Source: Buttiauxella massiliensis (lineage in GTDB: Bacteria > Pseudomonadota > Gammaproteobacteria > Enterobacterales > Enterobacteriaceae). From it: a DNA stretch of 64,000 nucleotides. Under the pieces are notes generated by a model. It did not search any database. It had not been told where the DNA came from and worked only from the letters and a program-made list of their open reading frames with translations. The first letter of the stretch is position 1. Every line of letters starts with the position of its first letter. The DNA lies in assembly GCF_902500225.1 (NCBI RefSeq), contig NZ_LR722657.1, positions 92,101 to 156,100 of the forward strand, read 5' to 3'. Positions 55,001 through 63,874 of this stretch are shown here, one piece after another. Both the position numbers and the translations under genes were made by a program.

Positions 55001-58000
55001 TGTGATCGTTGGGCGAGGATCATTGGTGGCCTGACCGCTGTTAACGGTTCCAGTGATTGGGGCTACATCGTCAGTGACGGATGTGATAACCGGAACCGTC
55101 GGTGCGTCTGTATCTACGATGACAGTAAAGGCAGGCGACTTGCCGCTGGTATCAAGGAGTGTGTTCTGGCTGACGGCAAACGTATGCGAGCCTTGGGCCA
55201 GCGCTGCTGGGATCTGGTAGCTCCATGTGCCTGAAACAGTGGCAGTCACGGTGGCAACTTCTGCACCATCCACAAAGATATGAACAGTTGCGAGAGATGC
55301 AGCGTTTGAGCCATTCAGTGTCGGCGTGGTGTCGTCGGTTGTTTTTCCGTTGGTGATATCTCCGGTAACGGTACCTACGTTATCCACAACATGGTCAATG
55401 GTTGGTGGTTGAAGGGTGAGCGCGAGAGTTGTATCAAAGCCTGCTGATGGGCTTTGGTTTCCTGCAATATCCTGCGCTATCGCTATCAGCGATGTGCCTG
55501 GTAACTGGGCAGGCGACAGAGTGATAGCCCATTTTCCATCGGCATCAGCGATGCCACGGCCCAGCTCCGTTGTACTGTTACTGATGATGACAGTACTGCC
55601 AGCTTCGGCAGTGCCGCTGGCAACTGTGCCACCAGGGACTAAAACAATCGGAGCCAATGGCGCAACAGTATCAATGTGTAAAAGAATGGGGTTCGTTGAT
55701 GCCACCGTATTCCCGACAGCATCGGTAGCACTAAAGGTAAACGTATGATCGCTTACGCCAGCCGGGAGCGCTGTCGTTGGCGTGAAGGTCCAGGTGCCAT
55801 CTGTACCCACAATTGCGGTGCCAATTGCCGTGGTTCCACCATTGTCGTAAATAGAAACGGTGCTGCCAGCAGTGCCTGTACCGTTGAATGTCGGAGTCCT
55901 ATCGTCGGTATAGCTGCCATTCACCAATGGCGTTTGAATCGTACCGACATTATCAACAATCTCTGTCACCACTGGGGCTGCGATCGGCGTGGTGTAGACG
56001 GTCAGTGTAAAATCGTCTGAAGACGCGCTGATGTTGCCCACAGCATCGGTTGCCGTTGCAGTAATTACCTGCTTACCGTCCTGAAGTGTTGTTGTTGTAA
56101 TCGTCCATGTTCCTCCAGATACCGTTGTGGTCCCGATAACTGTGCTGCCGCTATACAACGTAATGGTATCGCCATCTACACCAGTGCCATGGAATGTCGG
56201 CGTGCTGTCGTCAGTGATCCCTCCGGTAGACAGCGAAGCCTGGACTGGGCCGACGTTATCGTCAGCAGAGACAATGGTTGGGGCAGCGGATGCTGCGGTA
56301 TCCAGGGTGAAAGCAACCGAGCCAGACGGCTGGCTTTTGTTACCCGCAGCATCAGATTCGATAACGCTAATTGAATGGTTTTGCCCGGAGATAGGCGTTT
56401 GCGGCGTAAAGCTCCAGGAACCATCCGCCCTGACAGTCGTCGTGCCAATGTCTGAGCCATTATCGCGAATGGTGATGGTATCGCCCACACTCCCTGTTCC
56501 TGAGATGGTTGGTGTGGTGTCGTTGGTGCTGCCACCATTACTGATATTGCCCAGAACGGGAGCCTGGTCGTCAGTGACCACCGGGATGCCCGGAGTGGCT
56601 GGCACTGTTGAGTCAACTGTCAGTGTGAAGCCAGCTGAAGGCAGACCGACGTTGCCCGCAGGATCGGTCGCAACGGCGGTCAGGGTATGTGAGGTTTCGC
56701 TCAACGCTGGTGAAGGTGTAAATGTCCATGTGCCGCCAGCAGGAACAGTCACCACACCAATCGGCGTGGCACCACCGTTATCATAAATATTGATTGTTGC
56801 CCCTGGTTCGCCACTACCGGTGAGCGTTGGGGTTCCGTTTTGCGTGCTGCCCCCGTTGACCAGTGGCGCTGACTGATTAGCGACTTCACCTTGAGCGCTG
56901 ATAATTAATGGCGCGCCAGGCGCAGTTGTATCCACAGTCAGGGTATAAGAGTCGGCAGGGCTTGCATTGCCAGCAGCATCGGTGGCGATAGCATTAAGCG
57001 TATGTGGCCCTTCGCTCAATGGCTGCGTCGGAGTGATGCTCCATTTCCCATCGGTTCCTATCGTCACGCTGCCGACAGGAGTCGTGCCATCGTACAGAGT
57101 GATAGTCGAACCCACATCTCCGGTGCCGCTCAATTGTGGGCGGGTGTCATCGGTTGCGTTATCTTGGGCCAGCTCCCCTTTGACCGTGCCGACATCATCC
57201 TGAACTGAATTAATGACAGGGGTAGCGGGTGGGGTAATGTCCACGTTAATGGTAAACCCGGCTGAAGGGATCGTGACATTACCTGTAGCATCTTCAGCAA
57301 TGACGGTAAATGTATGGCTACCAACAGGTAATAATGTTGGGGTGTAACTCCATGTTCCTGACGAATCGACAGTCAGCGTGATGAGCGGTTGTGTGCCATC
57401 TAAAAGAGTGAGGATTGAACCGGGTTCACCGGTACCAGTGATCGTCGGAGTTTGATCGTTTGTCGAACCATTATTCAGGACCGGGCCGGTAATTGTTCCT
57501 GCATCATCGTTGACCAATGTAATAGTTGGGGCCTGCGGCGCGATAGTGTCGACAACCACGTTGAACGCGGCTGCGGGACTTGTGTTATTTCCAGCATCAG
57601 TTGCAGTAACTGTCAGGTTGTGTGAACCCTGGGAAAGTGCAGTTGTGGGGATAAAACTCCACACCCCCCCGGCACCTGCGGTTGTGCTACCCAACAATAA
57701 GCCGTTGTCATAGATCTTCACGGTCGTGCCTTCTTCGGCTGTGCCCTGAAGTTCTGGTTTGCTGTCGTTGGTTGTTTGGCCGCTGGTGAGATCACCCGTG
57801 TGATTGGCAAAATCATCAATAACGTGTGTGATAACCGGTACTAATGGTGCTGTTGTGTCCGGGGCATCAACAGGTGCTTTAGGACCGAGGTTACCCGCGT
57901 TATCTGTTGCTGAAACGCCGAGTATTTCGCCATTGGTTTGTGGTGGGGTAATCGATACGGTAAACGTGCCATCGCCTCCCGCAGTACCACTTCCCAATTC

Positions 58001-61000
58001 AACGTTGTTAGCATCGGTAACCTTAACGGTGCTGCCTGGTTCGGCACTCCCGGTGACGACTGTACCTTCTTCATTTACATGTAAATTTGTTGGGGCATCA
58101 GGTGCGGTGTGGTCTTGTGCCACGACGGTAGCACTTGGGCTGGTGTTATGAGCGGTATCAGTTGCAGTAACCAGCAGCGGTTGGCCGTTGAGTTGCGCAG
58201 GCATGAGCGGGGTAACGTCAAAGTCACCGTTGACATCAGCCGTGCCCGTACCCAATACCACGCCTTTACTGTCTTTGACGGTGACCGTGCTGCCAGGTTC
58301 AGCATTACCTGTGACATGTTCGCCATCGGCTGAAACCAATAAATTGGTTGGTGCGAGTGGAACGGTGTGATCTTCTGCAATAACCGTAGCATTAGGACTT
58401 TGATTTCCAGCAGCGTCAGTTGCGGTAGCGCCGAGTGTTTCCCCATTAAGCTGTGGCGGATCGATGGTAACGCTAAATTTGCCATCAGTGCCGGCTGTAG
58501 CACTACCAATAGGGTCACCGTTACTGTCAGTTATGGTGACAGTACTGCCAGCTTCTGCGCTACCGGTGACGACAGTGCCATCGGCCGAGACATCCATACC
58601 ATTTGGCGCTAGTGGCGCCAGGGTATCAACAACAACGGTAAACGCAGAGGATACGCCACTGGTACCGCTGCTATTTGTCGCGGTTAAAGTAAAGACGTGT
58701 TGGCCGTCGAGTATTGCTGGTGGTGTGTAATTCCAGTGGCCAGTTCCGTCAACCGTCGCGGTTCCAGAGAAAATACCGTTGTCATAGATTGTTACGGTAC
58801 TTCCTATTTCCGCCAACCCGCTTAGCGTCGGGGTTTTATCATCGGTTGATTGCCCGTTGTTTAACGTGCCGGTTATTGTTCCGGCATCGTCGGTAACGGT
58901 GTCCAGCTCCGGCACGGTTGGGAATTGAGAGTTAGAGGCAGTAAAAGGCGTATCAGGTCCGGCGTTACCTGCTGCGTCCTGAATATGGGCGCTCAGTGAT
59001 TCACCGTGTGTCTGCGCAGGAGAGATATTGACAGTAAATGTACCGTCGGTGCCGACTAGTGCCGTACCCAGCAACGTATTACTTGCGTCAAAAATGGCGA
59101 TTGTGCTGCCCGATTCGGCATGCCCGGTCACCGTTGTTCCGTTCTGGCTAACGCTATCGATAACTGCGGCTGTTGGTGGGGTGAGGTCAACCGTAAACGT
59201 TGGGCCGGTGACGAGCTGGCTTTTATTGCCTGCAGCATCGCTTTGCTGCACTGTCAGTGCATGCTTGCTCTCCGTCAGTGGCGTGCCTGGTGTGAAACTC
59301 CATTTACCATCATTGCCAACCGCAACCTGGCCAATTTGTACTCCTTTGTCGAAGATCGTAATGGTGTCGCCCGATTCCCCCGTACCGGTAAGCATTGGGC
59401 GGGTGTCATTGGTCACGCCATTATTGGCGATAGGTCCCGTAACTGTGCCTGCGTCATCCAATAGCTCGGTAATGATCGGGATGCTCGGCGCAGTGTGATC
59501 GGGTGCCGTGACGGAGCTTTGCCCGCTACTGTTGCCAGCAGGATCGGTAGCCGTTGCTTCCAGTGTTTCACCGTTGACCTGTGGTGGGTTGATGGTGACA
59601 TTAAATTTGCCATCAGCGCCGGTTGTAGCGCTGCCAATAGGAGCACCATTGCTATCGGTTATGGTGACAGTACTGCCTGCTTCGGCACTACCAGTGACAT
59701 GCGAGCCGTCGTCTGAAACAACCAGACCTGTTGGGGCTGTGGGGGCTGCTGTATCAATTGCAACGGTGAAACCAGTCGAGGTTCCGCTGGTGCCGCTGCT
59801 GTTGGTTGAGGTTAAGGTAAAGACGTGTTGGCCATCAGACAGCGCAGTTGGAGTGAATGTCCAGTGCCCCGAGCCGTCAGCCGTCGTGCTTCCTATCGAT
59901 ACACCTTTGTCATAGATGGTCACTGTTGTGCCAGCTTCAGCCGTTCCGCTTAGCGTCGGGGTTTTATCGTCTGTAGCCTGCCCGTTTGTTAGGTTGCCAG
60001 TAATTGTTCCGGCATCGTCAGCAACGGTAACCAGTACCGGCACGGTTGGGAAATGGGAGTTAGATGCATCAAAGTTGGTATCTGGCCCGACATTACCAGC
60101 GCGATCGTGAATGTTTGCCGTGAGTGTCTCACCGTGCGTCTGAGCAGGGGTGAGGGTAATAGTAAAGCTGCCATTGGCACCCACTACTGAGGTTCCAAGC
60201 ACAACGTTATTGGCACCTGTGATAGTAACTGTTGTTCCAGGCTCGGCAGTTCCCGTTACTTTGGTGCCATCCTCGCTCACATTCGTGATTTTGGCAGCAT
60301 CAGGAGGGGTGTGGTCGACGATAAATGTCGGACTGGTCGTTGTTTTACTGACGTTACCTGCAGGATCGGTTTGAATCAGAGTGATGGTGTGATTGCCGTC
60401 GGCGAGCGCTTGAGTTGGGGTGAAGCTCCATTTTCCATCACTGCCAACCGTGATCTGAGCGATCTGAATGCCGTTATCAAAGATGGTGACTTTGTCACCT
60501 GCCTCGCCGGTGCCGTGGATTATTGGCGCTGTTTCATCGGTATATGTACCGCTAACGATAGATCCTTTGATACTTCCGACATCATCTTGTAGCTGATCAA
60601 CGGCGGGAGACTCGGGTGCTACGGTGTCGATGGTAATCGTGTAACTTGGCGAGTGAGTACTTTCACCCTTGGCATTGGTTGCCGTAACACTAAATGAGTG
60701 AGAGCCATCAGATAGCGCGGTGGTTGGGGTGTAGCTCCAGTTGCCGCTAGCATCAACGACTGCGGTGCCAATTTCTTTGTCGCCATCATAAATATGAACG
60801 GTTGTCCCGGCCTTGCCTGCGCCCTGAAGCGTTGGGGTATTATCGTTAGTAGATTGAGTTTTCGGGACGTTGCCTAGTACTGGTGCGACGTCATCCACCA
60901 CATTGGTGAGTGTAGGTGCATCCGGTAATGGAATATTAGGTGCAATGACCGTGGCATCAGGGCCTGTGTTTCCGGAAGGATCGGTAGCATGAGCTGTCAG

Positions 61001-61687
61001 ATCTTCACCGCTGATCTGTGGGTTTTTTAGCGGGATAGTGAAAGTGCCATCGCTGCCAGCGGTGCCTTTTCCGATAATTTGACCACTAGGATCTGTAATT
61101 GTCACCGTGCTGCCAGGTTCAGCTTTGCCTGTGATCGTTTTACCGTCTGCTGAAACATTTAAATTTGTTGGTGCAGCAGGGGGAGTGGTATCTGTCGGCG
61201 GCGGTGTTGGATTCGGTTCACCTTGATTGCCAGCACCGTCCGAGTTATCACTGCCACCACCGCCTCCGCCACCACCTGCGGCCAGAGCAATGCCCCCAGC
61301 AATGGCTACGCCACCTAAAACCCATGGCCAAATAGCGGCACCGCCATGGTTTTCTGCACCCGTGGCAACCATGAGATCATCAATACTGTTGATATGCTCG
61401 AAGTGAAAAGCCGAATCTGTATCCTGTACCCACCACAAAGCACCATGGCTGTCTTCGAGCACCAGTTGGTTGCCACCTTGATCGGCGTAAGCATAGAAAT
61501 TTTTAACGGTAATGACTTCGCCGTCACGAAGAGTGATAACCATATCCTGGTTAGTTCGAGCGATGCTGGCGATATCAGAGCGTTCGGCTTTAAGTTCGAC
61601 AATAGAAGGAGCTGTTAGCGTAATTTCAGAGGCTTCAACATTGTTCGTTACGCCAGTAAGTTTTGAGATGATTGATATTGAACGCAT
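49094..61687 (-). CDS. bapA: BapA-like giant Ig-repeat biofilm adhesin
   Basis: This is a 4197-residue cell-surface protein secreted by BapBCD. The N-terminal BapA prefix domain (about 1-125) is followed by a hydrophobic/Gly stretch (near residues 120-145, then GGGGGGGG). Next come about 32 Ig-like repeats of 75-105 residues (by eye), of a short type (VSADGTVVTGSAEAG) and a long type (DDAGTITG...TDDKTPTLSG). A BapA C-terminal part (from ANDNVIDLALSS), VCBS-like repeats and a type I secretion end follow (SDVINGSVYGDTLVYHLLN, ending DELVQQNHIIT). The ATG at 61687 has GGAG eight bases before it; the upstream in-frame GTG is too close to it. The open frame is continuous over 12.6 kb. Confidence 0.95.
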   Translation of the reverse strand: MRSISIISKLTGVTNNVEASEITLTAPSIVELKAERSDIASIARTNQDMVITLRDGEVITVKNFYAYADQGGNQLVLEDSHGALWWVQDTDSAFHFEHINSIDDLMVATGAENHGGAAIWPWVLGGVAIAGGIALAAGGGGGGGGSDNSDGAGNQGEPNPTPPPTDTTPPAAPTNLNVSADGKTITGKAEPGSTVTITDPSGQIIGKGTAGSDGTFTIPLKNPQISGEDLTAHATDPSGNTGPDATVIAPNIPLPDAPTLTNVVDDVAPVLGNVPKTQSTNDNTPTLQGAGKAGTTVHIYDGDKEIGTAVVDASGNWSYTPTTALSDGSHSFSVTATNAKGESTHSPSYTITIDTVAPESPAVDQLQDDVGSIKGSIVSGTYTDETAPIIHGTGEAGDKVTIFDNGIQIAQITVGSDGKWSFTPTQALADGNHTITLIQTDPAGNVSKTTTSPTFIVDHTPPDAAKITNVSEDGTKVTGTAEPGTTVTITGANNVVLGTSVVGANGSFTITLTPAQTHGETLTANIHDRAGNVGPDTNFDASNSHFPTVPVLVTVADDAGTITGNLTNGQATDDKTPTLSGTAEAGTTVTIYDKGVSIGSTTADGSGHWTFTPTALSDGQHVFTLTSTNSSGTSGTSTGFTVAIDTAAPTAPTGLVVSDDGSHVTGSAEAGSTVTITDSNGAPIGSATTGADGKFNVTINPPQVNGETLEATATDPAGNSSGQSSVTAPDHTAPSIPIITELLDDAGTVTGPIANNGVTNDTRPMLTGTGESGDTITIFDKGVQIGQVAVGNDGKWSFTPGTPLTESKHALTVQQSDAAGNKSQLVTGPTFTVDLTPPTAAVIDSVSQNGTTVTGHAESGSTIAIFDASNTLLGTALVGTDGTFTVNISPAQTHGESLSAHIQDAAGNAGPDTPFTASNSQFPTVPELDTVTDDAGTITGTLNNGQSTDDKTPTLSGLAEIGSTVTIYDNGIFSGTATVDGTGHWNYTPPAILDGQHVFTLTATNSSGTSGVSSAFTVVVDTLAPLAPNGMDVSADGTVVTGSAEAGSTVTITDSNGDPIGSATAGTDGKFSVTIDPPQLNGETLGATATDAAGNQSPNATVIAEDHTVPLAPTNLLVSADGEHVTGNAEPGSTVTVKDSKGVVLGTGTADVNGDFDVTPLMPAQLNGQPLLVTATDTAHNTSPSATVVAQDHTAPDAPTNLHVNEEGTVVTGSAEPGSTVKVTDANNVELGSGTAGGDGTFTVSITPPQTNGEILGVSATDNAGNLGPKAPVDAPDTTAPLVPVITHVIDDFANHTGDLTSGQTTNDSKPELQGTAEEGTTVKIYDNGLLLGSTTAGAGGVWSFIPTTALSQGSHNLTVTATDAGNNTSPAAAFNVVVDTIAPQAPTITLVNDDAGTITGPVLNNGSTNDQTPTITGTGEPGSILTLLDGTQPLITLTVDSSGTWSYTPTLLPVGSHTFTVIAEDATGNVTIPSAGFTINVDITPPATPVINSVQDDVGTVKGELAQDNATDDTRPQLSGTGDVGSTITLYDGTTPVGSVTIGTDGKWSITPTQPLSEGPHTLNAIATDAAGNASPADSYTLTVDTTAPGAPLIISAQGEVANQSAPLVNGGSTQNGTPTLTGSGEPGATINIYDNGGATPIGVVTVPAGGTWTFTPSPALSETSHTLTAVATDPAGNVGLPSAGFTLTVDSTVPATPGIPVVTDDQAPVLGNISNGGSTNDTTPTISGTGSVGDTITIRDNGSDIGTTTVRADGSWSFTPQTPISGQNHSISVIESDAAGNKSQPSGSVAFTLDTAASAAPTIVSADDNVGPVQASLSTGGITDDSTPTFHGTGVDGDTITLYSGSTVIGTTTVSGGTWTITTTTLQDGKQVITATATDAVGNISASSDDFTLTVYTTPIAAPVVTEIVDNVGTIQTPLVNGSYTDDRTPTFNGTGTAGSTVSIYDNGGTTAIGTAIVGTDGTWTFTPTTALPAGVSDHTFTFSATDAVGNTVASTNPILLHIDTVAPLAPIVLVPGGTVASGTAEAGSTVIISNSTTELGRGIADADGKWAITLSPAQLPGTSLIAIAQDIAGNQSPSAGFDTTLALTLQPPTIDHVVDNVGTVTGDITNGKTTDDTTPTLNGSNAASLATVHIFVDGAEVATVTATVSGTWSYQIPAALAQGSHTFAVSQNTLLDTSGKSPAFTVIVDTDAPTVPVITSVTDDVAPITGTVNSGQATNDPRPTITGTGEVGSTITILDNGTSIGTAVVGTGGTWTFTPTTDLGQGLHPITVTSTDAAGNASAPSAGFSVNVDTLTTAPVISSVTDNVGTLAPVISGVPTNDNTPTFTGTAEPNSTITISENGKVIGTALVDGTGNWNFTPNPALTDGSHNLTIITTDTAGNVSTATTFNAVIDTAAPVVPAITLVVDDQTQVGVDNPLTNGQLTKDTQPAISGTSEANAIITIKDGTTVLGTTTASPTGDWSFTPDSGHALGQGSHSLTVTATDAAGNISNPSSTFTVVVDSIAPTAPLIVTVTDNTAPNIGPITSGQPTNETRPAITGSGEVGSTIKIYDGSNPTPLGTATVGSGGTWSFTPPTALSSGSHNLTVTATDAAGNVSAPSAIFNVVVDLAAPGTPAITNIADDVGTEKGDLTNGQSTDDTLPLISGTAENGASVKIYDNGALIGTVNASATDGTWNFTPPVGSPLTNGNHAFTVTATDSAGNVSAPSNTFNIVVDTAAPTAPIVIQAFDDVGPVTGALVNGQSTNDNTPLLSGTAEANSIVSISDNGVFLATVTASATGTWSYTPPVRNDGQHIFTATSTDAAGNVGAVSGSFTLTIDTSTPVTPALSTVYDDVAGGVFNANLTNGQVTNDARPAISGTGEVGTTITILDGGTPIGTVTVPAGGSWTFTPTTPLTAGLHTFTITATDAAGNVSTASAGFAITVDTTAPTTPVITSIVDDVAGGVFNNPLANNQATNDNRPTLNGTAEAGATVAIYDKGVFVTNVTASGTGAWAYTPTQPLSEGSHSFTVTATDLAGNTSALSQSSSIVVDTTAPGAPTGLAVNATGTTVTGTAEAGSTVTITTSGGTVLGTATADGTGSFSVAITPAQTNSQALLAFAQDSAGNLGASVGFTAPNTALPGVPVITSVMDDFAPVTGTVANGQSTNDATPTLNGTADIGATVSIYNNGVLMDTVVATNGTWSYTPSALTEGSHNFTATATNVNGTGSPSAQVTVIVDTIAPLAPTATVSVDGNTISGTAEPNSTVTVTLADGVTTITATTNGSGAWTAPLTTRQIDGEILSIKATDAAGNVSPVITATAPDLPLAANDNVIDLALSSTATVSPPVHYNDYGVLLVGALGNSVQVLGSDTAQVQFNVGAGTGNITIEAAATGIVLTLLNSLEVAVQRFDSGTGTWTTVYDSSQAQFANLLTIGASGITFKIDNLPEGTYRVLSYNTNLLATGSLTSLDVAVEQVGPGVVTGETSHQGNVITDIDPSGGQDTAPAGTVVTSVTNAQGQVLAVGASGADINGLYGTLHINQNGSYTYTLNNTTAAVLGHTENFNYTITQNGISDTAQLVVTLGNGGPASTVTATDNTAALTYSTDVEAVNHGASSQNGLSVLSIGVGNVLNANLLANMTNPIIFDVDEGSTRTMTIQASVGGVALLSTFDLYIYKFNDVTQQFEQYQVQKTWLTAPLLGGTSGQLTLTLPGGEYLFLLNNASGVSVLTGYTLNILQDHTYAVESLSATTTGNVMQDDISPVGSHITQVNGVSVAASGTTTINGEYGVLTIDANGNYTYKLNAGVGADSIKTPDSFVYTVTAPNGDTDTASLNVTATPTLVNAIDDISTAMLINTAQTTASYSDTTVGSASWQAKLLASSSGNGSGTFVVGANDVLHNPALHFTVQSLLSLGGLNVDWNITNSAGTVIRSGTFSGGLLLGGVADINLAGLDLQAGTYTLNYTGSMGALAAGQVTITPTVTGTTIDLDNYLTQGVSTIHGNLYDGTDSSGAIDQLGTVHTLLSITDINGSTTTLDPLTNSSATATIQGHYGTLQIGIDGAYTYTLNSGINPASITTKETFTYSLNDQNGHTDSATLTINMNPQFVSTAQSDVINGSVYGDTLVYHLLNSANSTGGNGADTWKDFHMADGDKINIHDLLTGWNPATSNIANYLSVSYNGTSTIISIDRDGTGATHSPTQLVTLESTHVTLDELVQQNHIIT
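58373..60628 (-). repeat. Tandem four-domain duplication within bapA
   Basis: Two adjacent blocks, 60628-59501 and 59500-58373, are each exactly 1128 bases (376 residues). Each has the order long, short, long, short Ig domain with matching words: FTPTQAL/FTPGTPL, AQTHGETL/AQTHGESL, ASNSHFPTVP/ASNSQFPTVP, GTITGNLTNGQATDDKTP/GTITGTLNNGQSTDDKTP, and NSSGTSGTS/NSSGTSGVS. Confidence 0.85.
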
Positions 61688-62479
61688 TGTTATCACTCCA
61701 TTCGGTGTGAACAGGGGTAGTCTTTAGAAATGCTTAAGCTTGCAAATAATTTCCCCGAGACAAATTGTTATAGCAATCTCACGCATTTATAAAATTTAAA
61801 GCGAACGAATCCGGACATCAGAATATTGACGACTAACATTATTGGAATGTGTTTGCTTACTACCGGGCTATCACTTTATTTAAATGTAAAATTCATACTT
61901 TTGTATCATTTCCATTCGGGGATAATGAAGATATAGACAGGAAAACATGAAAGCGCAAATTAAGGGACGCTAAGTGAATGTTTTAGAGTTGGTTAATAAG
62001 ATTTTTTTCCTAACGACTCGCCAGTGATCTATGAATTTTTGTTATAACTAAAAAAAGATGGCTATGGCTGTAGTTGTTTGATTGTAAGGTGTTTTTTTAA
62101 AGATTGGAGGGGGTGCTTGTCCATTTATAAATGTTCCATCATCAATTATATAATATCCATTGTATTGGTGTGGTTATTTGTGTGTGGGTAATTAATTGTT
62201 TTCTTTGGCGAAGTAAAACATGTTCGTGGAAACGGATTTTTTATAATTTATATATTAGTCTGAAAGGGAAAATATGAAATATATACTGAGGTTTTTTCTG
62301 AGTAGCACATTTTTAATAAGATCGAAAAATCTATTTTTTAAAATGATTGCTTGCCGGAACTAATTTCTTTCGGAGAAGATGTATTTTAAATGAATTATTA
62401 AGGAAGCATTAGTAGGGGTTAACAGTACTGGCCCTGTGCTGCAAGGACCAGTAAAGATTTCTGAGAGTTATAGACGTGA
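61688..62479. promoter_or_regulatory. AT-rich control region between smpB and bapA
   Basis: These 792 bases lack genes. The right end carries the 3' flank of smpB, and the left end the ribosome binding site and promoter of bapA. The middle (61960-62400) is very AT-rich, as expected for an H-NS- and c-di-GMP-controlled adhesin promoter. I see no clear regulator site. Confidence 0.45.
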
Positions 62480-62962
62480 TTATCGACCAGCATGTTTCAT
62501 AATGCGCGCTTTATCCACCGCCCATTCTTTGTCTTTCACATCATTACGCTTGTCGTGTTGTTTTTTACCTTTTGCGACGCCGATTTTCACTTTGCACCAG
62601 GCGTTTTTCCAGTACATCGACAGCGCCACAACGGTATAACCATCTCGGTTAATACGGCCGTAAAGATTATCCAGCTCACGTTGGTTAAGCAGGAGTTTAC
62701 GGGTACGCGTAGGGTCACAGACCACATGGCTTGATGCCACGTTTAACGGGGTAAAGTTTGCGCCAAACAGGAACGCTTCGCCATCGACCAAAATGACGTA
62801 GCTGTCACCGATGTTGGCTTTCCCTGCACGTAGCGATTTTACTTCCCAGCCTTGTAGCACGAGGCCCGCTTCAAACTCATCTTCGATAAAGTATTCATGG
62901 CGGGCGCGTTTGTTTTGCGCAATGGTGGCTGAACCTGGTTTGAATGCTTTTTTCTTTGTCAT
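62480..62962 (-). CDS. smpB: SmpB, tmRNA-binding protein
   Basis: This is a 160-residue protein, the same length as E. coli SmpB, with the family motifs [33 protein letters not shown] and the basic tail [20 protein letters not shown]. It carries charged tmRNA to stalled ribosomes. It is divergent from ratA and lies on the same strand as ssrA, the usual enterobacterial context, with the bap genes inserted between. Confidence 0.98.
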   Translation of the reverse strand: MTKKKAFKPGSATIAQNKRARHEYFIEDEFEAGLVLQGWEVKSLRAGKANIGDSYVILVDGEAFLFGANFTPLNVASSHVVCDPTRTRKLLLNQRELDNLYGRINRDGYTVVALSMYWKNAWCKVKIGVAKGKKQHDKRNDVKDKEWAVDKARIMKHAGR

Positions 62963-63116
62963 AGTGCTGCTCAGTATAAGTAATCCAGGAGTTCAAATAC
63001 ACCCCGCTTCGCTGCGAGGATGAAGGCATATCTTAGCACGGCTCTAGCCTAAGAGTTTTTCTTTGCGTGATGATAAATGTTATTATTTGCCCGTTTTGTG
63101 ACTCTCAGGAAATGCT

Positions 63117-63554
63117 ATGCCTCAGATTACCCGTACTGCGCTAGTGCCTTACAGCGCGGAGCAGATGTATCAATTAGTGAACGATGTGAAATCTTACCCA
63201 GATTTTTTACCAGGTTGCACAGGCAGCCGGGTGATTGACGCGTCGCATGATCAGATGACGGCGGCGGTAGATGTTTCTAAGGCGGGTATCAGCAAGACCT
63301 TCACTACGCGCAATACGCTTACAAGCAATCAAAGCATTCTAATGCATCTTGTCGATGGCCCATTCAAGTCATTGATGGGGGGCTGGAAGTTTACGCCGCT
63401 GAGCGCTGAAGCATGCCGTATCGAGTTCCAGCTTGATTTTGAATTTACTAACAAACTAATCGAACTGGCGTTTGGCCGTATCTTCAAGGAACTTGCGGGG
63501 AATATGGTTCAGGCGTTTACCGTTCGTGCCAAAGAGGTCTACAGTGTCGCCTGA
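63117..63554 (+). CDS. ratA: RatA, START-domain ribosome association factor (PasT)
   Basis: This is a 145-residue protein of the polyketide cyclase/START type ([20 protein letters not shown], then [16 protein letters not shown]). In E. coli RatA binds the 50S subunit and is also called a type II toxin. A CAGGAAATGCT site precedes the ATG at 63117. It overlaps ratB by 11 bases. It is related to mitochondrial Coq10. Confidence 0.95.
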   Translation: MPQITRTALVPYSAEQMYQLVNDVKSYPDFLPGCTGSRVIDASHDQMTAAVDVSKAGISKTFTTRNTLTSNQSILMHLVDGPFKSLMGGWKFTPLSAEACRIEFQLDFEFTNKLIELAFGRIFKELAGNMVQAFTVRAKEVYSVA

Positions 63555-63834
63555 AATTAAGGTCGAAGTCGTTTACGCGCTACCGGAAAAGCAGTACTTG
63601 CTCAAGGTACGACTGGCGCAAGGCAGCACTGTTGAACAGGCTATTGCCGCATCGGGAATTTTCGAACTGCGCACGGATATCGATTTGGCAAAGAACAAAG
63701 TAGGTGTTTTTAGCCGACCGGTAAAACTCACCGATACGGTTAATGATGGCGACAGGGTGGAAATTTATCGACCTCTGATCGCTGATCCGAAAGAGCTCAG
63801 ACGCCAGAGAGCTGAAAAAGCTGCTCAGAAGTAG
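63544..63834 (+). CDS. ratB: RatB (UPF0125/RnfH family), PasI
   Basis: This is a 96-residue protein of the RnfH/UPF0125 family ([37 protein letters not shown] and [20 protein letters not shown]). It uses the GTG at 63544, as in E. coli; upstream in-frame codons are inside ratA. Described as the partner of RatA. The length equals E. coli RatB. Confidence 0.94.
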   Translation: MSPEIKVEVVYALPEKQYLLKVRLAQGSTVEQAIAASGIFELRTDIDLAKNKVGVFSRPVKLTDTVNDGDRVEIYRPLIADPKELRRQRAEKAAQK

Positions 63835-63837
63835 CCA

Positions 63838-63866
63838 AAAAAAAGGTGCCGATTGGCACCTTTTTT
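63838..63866. terminator. Bidirectional terminator after ratB
   Basis: GGTGCC and GGCACC form a 6-base stem with a GATT loop, with eight A's before and six T's after. In E. coli this place separates ratB from the convergent bamE. Confidence 0.9.
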
Positions 63867-63874
63867 ATTGGTTA

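Noticed and set aside
50183..60600. Many plus-strand open frames opposite the giant adhesin
   Set aside because: They are antisense to a continuous 4197-codon gene with clear domains; repetitive codon use keeps these frames open.
49500..61200. Regular repeats that could be taken for a CRISPR or satellite array
   Set aside because: The repeat unit is a degenerate protein domain of about 225-315 bases, not short exact repeats with spacers. No cas genes are present.
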